DNA of 20,846 nt from Nitrospirota bacterium. Lineage in GTDB: Bacteria > Nitrospirota > Thermodesulfovibrionia > Thermodesulfovibrionales > JdFR-88. This document shows, piece after piece, positions 14,534-20,846 of the stretch (its first letter is position 1; every line of letters begins with the position of its first letter). The notes under the pieces are model-generated. The model did no database searches. It was not told where the DNA came from and worked only from the letters and a program-made list of their open reading frames with translations. Made by a program: the position numbers and the translations under genes. The stretch lies in the NCBI GenBank assembly GCA_021825785.1, contig JAKAGP010000001.1:1-20846 (forward strand). Reading direction: 5' to 3'.

Positions 14534-16579
14534 ATGGAGAGGAAGCTTTTCAGCCGGTTGCTGACATGTGGAGTCTTGGTTCTTGCCCTTTCACTTCTTC
14601 TTTCATCATGCGGTGGCGGAGGAGGCGGCGGCCCGCAGTCCAATACGCCTTCTTCCGGCGCGGTTTTGTCGGGAAAGGCGTCTGACGGCCCCATAGCAGA
14701 CGGGACGGTAGACGTTTATGCCCTTAATGCCGACGGCAGCACGGGGGCCCTGATTGCAACTGCAACGACGGATTCCAACGGGAACTATTCGGTGAATCTC
14801 GGCTCCTATTCAGGCAACGTGATAGTCGAGGTCGCGGGCGGGACATACACGGACGAGGCGACCGGGCAGACTTTTAACAACACCCTGATGCGGGCAGTCG
14901 TCAGCGGGGCCACCGGCAACATTTCCGTTGCCGTTACCCCCCTGACGGAAATAGCCACCGAGTATGCGGAATCAAAAGGCGGAAAAACGACGGCCAACAT
15001 AAACGCGGCCAACGATCTGGTGTCCGACATGATCGGCGCAAACATAATCAGCACGATGCCCGACGACGCCACAAACGCCTCATCGACGTCCGGCGCCCAG
15101 CCTGTATCCGTAACCTACGGGCTTGAGCTGGCCGCCATCTCCCAGATGATCAAGAGCGGCCGGGCAACCGGCCTGGCAGACGCCATGACGCTGATAAAAA
15201 ACGATCTGGCCCAAAACGGCGACCTGAAGGCGACCGGAGGGGCGCTCAACAACGCCCTGGTGGGTTTTTGCGGCAGTCAATACAACAAGACCGGCATAAC
15301 TGACTGCACGAAGACCGCCCTCTACAATTCGGTCAGCTTCATTACGAGCAATCAGATAAATCCGTACATGACCAGCAGCGGCCTCGACAACGCGAAGGGT
15401 CTGATAACCGACCTGAGGAACACCGCCCTCAGCGTCTACAACTACCGGGGCTATGGCGAGCCGGGGATAATAAACGCCTCGGTAAATACTTCAATTACGC
15501 AAATTTCGGGCAAACTGGACTCCTTCAAGTCGGATATTAAAACACAGGCCGCCGTAACCGGCGCCGTGCTGGATTATTTCGGCGGCGCGGTCATCAACGG
15601 CATTGGCGGCGGCATCCTGAACGGCCACATCTCTCCCAGCGGATACAGTGTTGCCATGACGGGCACAACCTTTACGGTCTCTGCCTTCGATAATGCAACC
15701 GGGCAATATGATATTCCGGCTGCAACGGGCAAGGTCACGAGTTACCAGCAGGACCCGGCGGGCCTGCCGACTTCGGGGACAATCGATATTACATCCAAGA
15801 TTCCAGGCACTAGCCTCAACGCCACAAGCCAATTCACCTTTTCAGGCGCCACGAACAGCGGCTCATATACAAGCATTTCCCTTACCGGCACGATGACCGA
15901 CCCATACACAGGCGTCACGGCGGACTTAAGCCAGTTCAATATCGCTTTTGGTCAGATGCTGGGTGTGGCTCTGCCCACGAACATTTCCATTTCGGGAAAT
16001 ATTGCCATCAACGGGCTGGCCCGGCTTGACGGCTCGCTTGCCGCCAGCAACCTGTTCAGCAGCGGTTCGGCCACCCCGTCACTGAGTTTCACCGGCACGA
16101 TGGAGCAACTCGATGCAAGCAACTCGCCTACCGGAGCGAAGTTCACGGGGTCTTTGAATGTCTCTTCAGGCAATCTCGTCAATTACATGGAAAACAGCGG
16201 AACTTCCGGCAATTTCCTGCAATTCAATGGCACATTCATCGGCACCGTCAGCGCGCCAAACCGGCCGGCCATAACCGCCACCATCGGGGCTTCGTGCTCC
16301 GCTTACCAGCAGTACAACCTGACTTTCTCCTATAAGAGGACCAATACGGACGGCACGTATGTATCGCTTTCCGGAGGCGGCACATACAATTCCGGCACAA
16401 AACAATTTCAGGCCACTCTGACCAATCAGAACGGATTGAATCTGAATGTGTCCTCTGCCGGCAACATTTTGAGCGGCACCATCACCTCCACTGGCGGAAC
16501 GAACCTCGCCAACTTCGTGATGATCGATCATATCCCATCTGTAAAATTCGCAGACGGCTATGTAGAATCGATATTCTAA
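14534..16579 (+). CDS. Large secreted lipoprotein with carboxypeptidase-regulatory-like N-terminal domain
   Basis: This 681-residue protein begins with a lipoprotein signal (hydrophobic 11-24, LSSC lipobox with Cys26) followed by seven glycines, a flexible tether. Residues about 40-110 look like a CarboxypepD_reg/SdrD B-type Ig fold (GKASDGPIADGTVDVYALN, TTDSNGNYSVNLG). The remainder is Ser/Thr/Gly-rich beta-repeat sequence with recurring TGT/SGT strands, typical of surface proteins. No family is named with confidence. The start at 14534 has GGAGG 10 nt upstream; the frame is open from 14375 but that part overlaps the PAP2-like gene out of frame. A weak promoter (TTGAAG at 14474, TAATGG at 14497) may serve it. 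An intrinsic terminator starts 15 nt after the stop. Confidence 0.82.
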   Translation: MERKLFSRLLTCGVLVLALSLLLSSCGGGGGGGPQSNTPSSGAVLSGKASDGPIADGTVDVYALNADGSTGALIATATTDSNGNYSVNLGSYSGNVIVEVAGGTYTDEATGQTFNNTLMRAVVSGATGNISVAVTPLTEIATEYAESKGGKTTANINAANDLVSDMIGANIISTMPDDATNASSTSGAQPVSVTYGLELAAISQMIKSGRATGLADAMTLIKNDLAQNGDLKATGGALNNALVGFCGSQYNKTGITDCTKTALYNSVSFITSNQINPYMTSSGLDNAKGLITDLRNTALSVYNYRGYGEPGIINASVNTSITQISGKLDSFKSDIKTQAAVTGAVLDYFGGAVINGIGGGILNGHISPSGYSVAMTGTTFTVSAFDNATGQYDIPAATGKVTSYQQDPAGLPTSGTIDITSKIPGTSLNATSQFTFSGATNSGSYTSISLTGTMTDPYTGVTADLSQFNIAFGQMLGVALPTNISISGNIAINGLARLDGSLAASNLFSSGSATPSLSFTGTMEQLDASNSPTGAKFTGSLNVSSGNLVNYMENSGTSGNFLQFNGTFIGTVSAPNRPAITATIGASCSAYQQYNLTFSYKRTNTDGTYVSLSGGGTYNSGTKQFQATLTNQNGLNLNVSSAGNILSGTITSTGGTNLANFVMIDHIPSVKFADGYVESIF

Positions 16580-17782
16580 ATGGATTCAAGAGGAGGGAGG
16601 GCCGCAAGGCCCTCCCGTTTTTTTATTCTCAGGGGCGCCGCCCTGTTTCCCCTGGTTTTCCTGGCCCTTCTTTTCCCGGCGTCCCGCCCCGCTTCGGCGC
16701 AGTATCCGGCATCCTTCAATCCGGCCGCGCTTGCCCGCGCGGCGGGCGGCCCGTTCCTCGATGTGCAGTCCTTCGGGGCCGACAACGCCGTGCCCCTTTC
16801 GGCCATCTTCCTGGGCCACGGATGGGGCGGACCGTTCAATCCTGAAAATACCAACCACCTCGACCTCTTCTGGCAGGCGGATGCCGGGGCGGTTTACAAG
16901 TCCTGGAGGCTCGCTGTCTTTTACCGTGGAGAATTATTTGCAAAGGCCAGCCGCGACACCATGGAGTTTCTTCGAATGACGGAACTGAAGCAGGACCTGC
17001 CGGTTGGCAGGACCTTCAACCTGGATTTGAACGCCAGGGGGTTTGCGGCATCCGGGTTCGAGGTTTCGAAGGGTTTTGATCTTGCGCCCCTGGGGTTTCC
17101 GGAGGGTCTGACGCTCGGCGTTACGGCCAGATATCTGAAGGCGGACATGATACAGCAGGGCACCCTGACTGGAACCGTAACACCCACTTCAGCCAGGTCC
17201 TATGATTTCAATCTCCTGCTCGATTATGTCTATGACAGGAACTATCTGTATGAAAGGCCCGACACCGTGGCCGGCACAGGGGACGGTTACAGTTTTGATC
17301 TGGGCCTTAAATACGTTCTTGACCCGAATCTCAGCGCGGGGGTGGTCTTGCGGGACCTGTTTGGAAGGATTTACTGGTACGACACTCCCTATACGACGGC
17401 AACGGCGGGCTCTCAAACGAAGTTCTTCGACGCGCAGGGATACATGGAATTCAGGCCGACCATAAGCGGTTATGAAAGCTACAAGGATTTCACGCAGCAC
17501 ATACCCTTAAAAATGGATGCTGAAATCACTTATAACAAGGGGCCCTTTTCGGTGCGCCCGGCCATTACGTTCATAGAATATGAGAGGCCCTTGTGCTGGA
17601 TCAACGGGGCGTATGAAATCAACCCCGCACTGGCTTTGAATCTGGGGTACAATTTCAATTATAGCGTCCCTTCGCTGGGACTGAGCTATAAGGCGCTTTC
17701 CATTGATCTTTATGCGAACGATATGGATTTTTCCAGGGCAAGCGCGCTTGGCTTTGATATCGCCGCCTCGTTGCCGTGGTGA
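16580..17782 (+). CDS. Outer-membrane beta-barrel protein of unknown function
   Basis: This 400-residue protein has a signal peptide with an Arg-rich n-region, core AALFPLVFLALLFPA and cut after ASA (about residue 40). The mature part starts QYPASFNPAALARAAGG, as in PorV/TraF-like and FadL-neighbouring barrel families. Alternating aromatic/polar strands follow (LDLFWQADAGAVYKSWRLAVFYRGE, GLTLGVTARYLKADM, YSFDLGLKYVLDPNLSAGVVLRDLF), and it ends in FDIAASLPW with a terminal aromatic, the usual BAM recognition end. The ATG directly abuts the lipoprotein stop (TAAATG) with no ribosome binding site before it, and codons 6-15 are an intrinsic terminator; no later ATG, GTG or TTG precedes the signal core. 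Start therefore uncertain, product class fairly sure. Confidence 0.75.
   Translation: MDSRGGRAARPSRFFILRGAALFPLVFLALLFPASRPASAQYPASFNPAALARAAGGPFLDVQSFGADNAVPLSAIFLGHGWGGPFNPENTNHLDLFWQADAGAVYKSWRLAVFYRGELFAKASRDTMEFLRMTELKQDLPVGRTFNLDLNARGFAASGFEVSKGFDLAPLGFPEGLTLGVTARYLKADMIQQGTLTGTVTPTSARSYDFNLLLDYVYDRNYLYERPDTVAGTGDGYSFDLGLKYVLDPNLSAGVVLRDLFGRIYWYDTPYTTATAGSQTKFFDAQGYMEFRPTISGYESYKDFTQHIPLKMDAEITYNKGPFSVRPAITFIEYERPLCWINGAYEINPALALNLGYNFNYSVPSLGLSYKALSIDLYANDMDFSRASALGFDIAASLPW
16595..16624 (+). terminator. Intrinsic terminator between lipoprotein and barrel genes
   Basis: GGGAGGGCC (16595-16603), loop GCAA, GGCCCTCCC (16608-16616), then G and seven T. The 9-bp all-GC-rich stem with a tetraloop and T-tract is a textbook terminator. 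It lies 15 nt after the lipoprotein stop yet inside the first codons of the downstream open frame. Confidence 0.88.
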
Positions 17783-17815
17783 TTTTTTGCCGGCTAGAGG
17801 GGGGGACAGGGAAAA

Positions 17816-18376
17816 ATGAAGCCCGAAAAAACGCGCTTTACCGAAAACCTCGTACGCGCAAACGGGCTTGATTTCCGCAAGTGGATTTTCAGGCCCGGCA
17901 TGCGCTTTGGCAGCAGGGAAAAATGGTGGGCGGAGGGCTTGCCCCCGCGCGCCGGGGGGTGGCACAACGGGCTCGATCTGGCGCTTTATGAGAGCGGCGG
18001 CGGCCGGACCGAGGCCCTTCCCGAGGGGACAAAAATCCCCCTGCTCTATCCGGGCAGGATTGTAAAGATAATGCCCGATTTCCTGGGGGAAAGCATCTTC
18101 GTGGAAAACGAGGCCCGCCCGGCGGCTGCGAAAACGAAAAAGCGTTTTTTCACCGTATACGGCCATCTGAGCCCCGAACCCGGCATCGAGGGCCGGCGGC
18201 TGGAAGAGGGTCTTGTAATCGGCAGAACCGCCCGGCTGACAAAAAGCCCCGTCCCCGCACACCTGCACATTTCAGTCCTGCTTTTGCCACAGGAGGTTCC
18301 CGATGAAAGGCTCGACTGGAAAGTCCTGGATGAGACCGACGGGGTGGAGTTTTTGGACCCTGAAGGGGTTTTGTAA
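17816..18376 (+). CDS. LytM/M23 metallopeptidase-like protein without signal peptide
   Basis: This 186-residue protein carries every zinc-site element of M23 peptidases: HxxxD in GGWHNGLDL (His50, Asp54), the catalytic-loop His117 in VYGHLSP, and HxH in AHLHISV (His149, His151). Active family members cut peptidoglycan cross-bridges in the periplasm. Here the N-terminus (MKPEKTRFTENLVRANG) is charged and has no export signal or membrane helix, so it is either cytoplasmic or moved by another route. The domain is compact and no LysM or coiled coil is present. CAGGG precedes the ATG, 33 nt after the barrel gene. A terminator follows at 18408-18436. Confidence 0.82.
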   Translation: MKPEKTRFTENLVRANGLDFRKWIFRPGMRFGSREKWWAEGLPPRAGGWHNGLDLALYESGGGRTEALPEGTKIPLLYPGRIVKIMPDFLGESIFVENEARPAAAKTKKRFFTVYGHLSPEPGIEGRRLEEGLVIGRTARLTKSPVPAHLHISVLLLPQEVPDERLDWKVLDETDGVEFLDPEGVL

Positions 18377-18379
18377 CGC

Positions 18380-18446
18380 TTTTAGTGAAACCCTCTCCCC
18401 CTCCCCTAATCCCCTCCCCTCTGGGAGGGGATTTTTACCACTAAAA
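18380..18446. repeat. Dispersed repeat copy with TTTTAGTG/CACTAAAA ends
   Basis: TTTTAGTGAAACCCTCTCCCC opens and CACTAAAA closes a 67-bp unit between the convergent M23-like gene and hppA. Its C-rich/G-rich inner arms form the plus-strand terminator. It shares the TTTAGTGAAACCC core and CCCTCCCCTAATCCCCTCCC run with the palindrome at 6522-6625. Confidence 0.7.
18408..18436 (+). terminator. Intrinsic terminator after the M23-like gene
   Basis: AATCCCCTCCC (18408-18418), loop CTCT, GGGAGGGGATT (18423-18433), then further T to 18436. It lies within the dispersed repeat. Confidence 0.72.
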
Positions 18447-18479
18447 AAAAGCGGGCTGGATTTTTTATCTCCAGCCCGC
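18443..18479 (-). terminator. Intrinsic terminator of hppA
   Basis: Minus-strand GCGGGCTGGA (18479-18470), 9-nt loop, TCCAGCCCGC (18460-18451), then eight T (18450-18443). A perfect 10-bp stem 29 nt past the hppA stop. Confidence 0.9.
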
Positions 18480-18507
18480 CTTGTGATTCTCTGGTAGAGC
18501 CCCTTTT

Positions 18508-20577
18508 TTAGTGCAAAAGCGGCACTATCAGAAGGGCGACGATGTTGACGACCTTTATCATCGGGTTTATGGCCGGCCCCGCGGTGTCCTTGTACGGGTC
18601 GCCGACGGTGTCGCCGGTGACGGCCGCCTTGTGGGCGTCGGATTTCTTGCCGCCGTAGGCGCCATCCTCGATGTATTTCTTGGCGTTGTCCCATGCGCCG
18701 CCGCCGCTGGTCATCGCGATTGCCTGGAAAAGCCCGGTGATGATGATGCCGATGAGCAGGCCGCCCAGGGCCTCCTTGCCCAGGATGAATCCGACGGCAA
18801 CGGGGGCCGCAACCGGCAGGAGGGCGGGCAGCATCATCTGCCTGATGGCGGACTTTGTAACGATGTCGACGCATTTGCCGTACTCGGGTCTGCCGGTGCC
18901 TTCCATGATGCCCTTTATCTCACGGAACTGCCTTCTGACTTCATCGACAACGCCGCCGGCCGCCTTGCCAACGGCCTCCATAAGGAGCGCGCCGAAGTAG
19001 TAAGGCAGCAGGCCGCCGATGAAGAGGCCGACGATCACCAGCGGGTTCGAAAGATCGAAGGCCAGGGTCCCGCCGGCGCCGGCCGATGCAGTCCTCGAAT
19101 ACTCCGCGAAGAGGACCAGCGCGGCAAGGGCGGCGGAGCCGATGGCGTATCCCTTTGTAACGGCCTTTGTCGTGTTGCCGACCGCGTCGAGCGGGTCGGT
19201 GATGTTCCTTATTTCCTCGGGAAGCTCGGCCATCTCCGCCACGCCGCCCGCGTTGTCGGTTATCGGGCCGTAGGAGTCTATGGCCACAACTATGCCGGTC
19301 ATGGAGAGCATGGCGACGGCGGCAAGTGCTACGGCGAAGAGGCCCGCGACCGCCTGTGCCGAGGTGAGGTTCAGGAAGCCGCCCGCACCGATATCAAACG
19401 ACCAGAGTATGGCCCCGACTATGACCAGGGCGGGAAGCGCGGTGGACTTCATGCTCACGGCGAGACCCGCTATGACGTTCGTGCCGTGGCCGGTCTGGCT
19501 GGCGGCCGCTATGTGCTTCACCGGGCTAAAACTCTTCGAGGTGAAGTACTCGGTGATGAGGACTATCGCGCCCGTAAGCAGAAGCCCTATTATGGCGATC
19601 GTAAAGACGCCCATCTGAGTGAAGGCGGGCTCAACGTTCGGCTGCCCCAGGAACCAGCCGGAGGCCAGGTAGAAGGCGATGGCCGCCAGGATGCCCGAGA
19701 CTGCCAGGCCCTTGTAGAGGGCGCCCATGATGTAATTGCTCTTGCCGAGCCTCACGAAGAATGTGCCTATGATGGAGGCGACTATGGAGATGCCGCCAAG
19801 AATAAGCGGGAACTGCACCCAGAGGCTGTCCGGCCCGAAAGCGGTCTTGGCCAGCAGCATGCCCGCAACCAGGGTGACGGTGTAAGTCTCGTAGAGGTCG
19901 GCCGCCATGCCCGCGCAGTCGCCCACGTTGTCGCCCACGTTGTCGGCTATGACGGCGGGGTTCCTGGGGTCGTCCTCGGGAATGCCCGCCTCGACCTTGC
20001 CCACGAGGTCCGCGCCTACGTCAGCGGCCTTCGTGTACACGCCGCCCGCGATACGGGCGAAGACGCTCATCAGCGAGCAGCCAAAACCAAGCCCGATGAT
20101 CGCGTGGAAGACGTCCGGGCCGATCATGCCCTGGACGATGCTGAAGAAGGCCGAAAGGACAAGAAGCCCAAGGCCCACGACCATGAGGCCCGTCACCGAG
20201 CCGCCCCTGAAGGCGAGCCCGAGGGCAGCCTGAAGGCCCCTGCTTGCGGCCTGGGCCGTCCTCACGTTGGCCCGGACCGACACCATCATGCCGATGTAGC
20301 CCGCCAGCGCGGAGCCTATGGCGCCGATAAGAAAACCTATGGCGGTCCACAAGCCCAGCCCGAAGGCCAGAATGAGAATGAAGATTAAAATCCCCACGAT
20401 GGCGACCGTCCGGTACTCCCTTTTAAGAAAGGCCTCGGCGCCTTCCTTGACGGCACCTGATATCGACTGCATCCTGTCGCTGCCGGCATCCTGCTTTGCG
20501 ACCCAGGATGCAGTGACGAGGGCATAGACCACACCCGCGACACCGCACAGAAACGCAAATAAAACTATACCGCTCAT
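18508..20577 (-). CDS. hppA: K+-independent H+-translocating membrane pyrophosphatase
   Basis: The 689-residue protein has about 16 membrane helices and couples hydrolysis of cytoplasmic PPi to ion pumping. The active-site run [11 protein letters not shown] (187-197) and [17 protein letters not shown] (207-223) is intact, as are DNAGGVAEM and the C-terminal [19 protein letters not shown] loop. In [16 protein letters not shown], Lys471 and Thr474 occupy positions that in K+-dependent enzymes are usually Ala and another residue, so K+ independence, and therefore proton rather than sodium pumping, is likely. GGAGGAGGAA precedes the ATG. It is monocistronic, with its own terminator, and converges on the M23-like gene. 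Such pumps are common in anaerobes that must save ATP. Confidence 0.96.
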   Translation of the reverse strand: MSGIVLFAFLCGVAGVVYALVTASWVAKQDAGSDRMQSISGAVKEGAEAFLKREYRTVAIVGILIFILILAFGLGLWTAIGFLIGAIGSALAGYIGMMVSVRANVRTAQAASRGLQAALGLAFRGGSVTGLMVVGLGLLVLSAFFSIVQGMIGPDVFHAIIGLGFGCSLMSVFARIAGGVYTKAADVGADLVGKVEAGIPEDDPRNPAVIADNVGDNVGDCAGMAADLYETYTVTLVAGMLLAKTAFGPDSLWVQFPLILGGISIVASIIGTFFVRLGKSNYIMGALYKGLAVSGILAAIAFYLASGWFLGQPNVEPAFTQMGVFTIAIIGLLLTGAIVLITEYFTSKSFSPVKHIAAASQTGHGTNVIAGLAVSMKSTALPALVIVGAILWSFDIGAGGFLNLTSAQAVAGLFAVALAAVAMLSMTGIVVAIDSYGPITDNAGGVAEMAELPEEIRNITDPLDAVGNTTKAVTKGYAIGSAALAALVLFAEYSRTASAGAGGTLAFDLSNPLVIVGLFIGGLLPYYFGALLMEAVGKAAGGVVDEVRRQFREIKGIMEGTGRPEYGKCVDIVTKSAIRQMMLPALLPVAAPVAVGFILGKEALGGLLIGIIITGLFQAIAMTSGGGAWDNAKKYIEDGAYGGKKSDAHKAAVTGDTVGDPYKDTAGPAINPMIKVVNIVALLIVPLLH

Positions 20578-20684
20578 TTCCTCCTCCTCAGAAGAATTTT
20601 AATAAAACCTCAGATTCAAAGAATCCTTTTGGCATCTGCGCCTTTCCCTGACGAAAAAAAACACGAAACGCCCGAACCGTTTAT
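20578..20684 (-). promoter_or_regulatory. hppA upstream region with a small inverted repeat
   Basis: The gap holds the GGAGGAGG ribosome binding site, a 13-bp inverted repeat GATTC-TTT-GAATC (20613-20625) that could be an operator, and an eight-T run near 20654-20661 after a weak GC-containing stem, perhaps the end of the upstream gene's transcript. No convincing -35/-10 pair was found. Confidence 0.3.
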
Positions 20685-20846
20685 CTAATCAAAATCCCCC
20701 TCTTGCCCCTTTTCCTGCCGTCTGCCCCAGCCGGGCCTGCCCTTCCGCTCCTGTGCCATCGGCCCCTCTGCTGCCGGCCTTCCGGTGCGCATCCCCCCTC
20801 GCATGCCGCCCCGTGTTTCAGCCAGTCCCACCAGGGCCTCCGGGCC
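20685..20846 (-). CDS. C-terminal end of an unrecognised protein (partial)
   Basis: The last 53 codons of a frame that enters from outside the window end at TAG (20687-20685). The visible tail is rich in Gly, Arg, Glu and Gln (for example GGMRGGMRTGRPAAEGP and WGRRQEKGQEGDFD), and looks disordered. No domain can be assigned. The frame is open to the window edge with coding-like composition, but a low-complexity tail could also be chance, so confidence is modest. Confidence 0.45.
   Translation of the reverse strand, partial: GPEALVGLAETRGGMRGGMRTGRPAAEGPMAQERKGRPGWGRRQEKGQEGDFD

Noticed and set aside
18511..20388. 625-codon plus-strand frame opposite hppA
   Set aside because: It is the antisense of a highly conserved gene; the His/Asp/Gly/Arg-rich product has no fold signature.

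Overview
The window looks like chromosomal DNA of an anaerobic, Gram-negative bacterium of the Desulfobacterota/Nitrospirota type. This is inferred from gene content, not from a marker gene. Supporting signs are a double-cubane-cluster reductase with its ATP-driven activator, a YedF-like selenium-metabolism protein, a K+-independent H+-pyrophosphatase, an outer-membrane beta-barrel with a lipoprotein partner, and moderately high GC. The AT-richer stretches are about 1-580 and 3340-4000.

Region 1 (1-3762, minus strand) is the most interesting. A promoter and long leader-like region (3762-3414) precede a second promoter. Then come a double-cubane/2-hydroxyacyl-CoA-dehydratase-type reductase, its ASKHA ATPase activator, a tRNA, and yedF, spaced 7, 7 and 23 nt apart. 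The tRNA (1300-1205) has the body of a bacterial selenocysteine tRNA: 8-bp acceptor, 6-bp D stem with 4-nt D loop, and a long variable arm. Its anticodon is GCA and its discriminator U73, both cysteine identity elements. It would have to be cut out of a protein-coding transcript. Just downstream of yedF lies wreckage: a 5'-truncated IS481-like transposase fused in frame to the C-terminal part of a BrnT-type toxin.

Region 2 (4008-8215, minus) is housekeeping: FmdB-type zinc ribbon (own promoter), murA, uvrC and a secreted coiled-coil protein overlapping uvrC by 4 nt, closed by a GC-rich terminator. A large palindromic repeat separates murA and uvrC.

Region 3 (8233-13703, minus) is a tight four-gene export operon: HlyD-type adaptor, tandem-fused ABC ATPase and two ABC-2 permeases (YbhG-YbhF-YbhS-YbhR-like). 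It has a promoter whose -10 is overlapped by a 17-bp imperfect palindrome. Region 4 (13776-18436, plus) holds a PAP2/sphingomyelin-synthase-like membrane phosphatase, a large lipoprotein, an outer-membrane barrel protein whose 5' coding end contains an intrinsic terminator, and a LytM/M23 metallopeptidase-like protein without a signal peptide. Region 5 (18443-20577, minus) is hppA with its own terminator, and the window ends in the C-terminal tail of an unrecognised minus-strand gene.

A dispersed repeat with a TTTAGTGAAA/TTTCACTAAA signature and C-rich/G-rich arms occurs at three intergenic sites. All calls are from reading the sequence; no database search was run.
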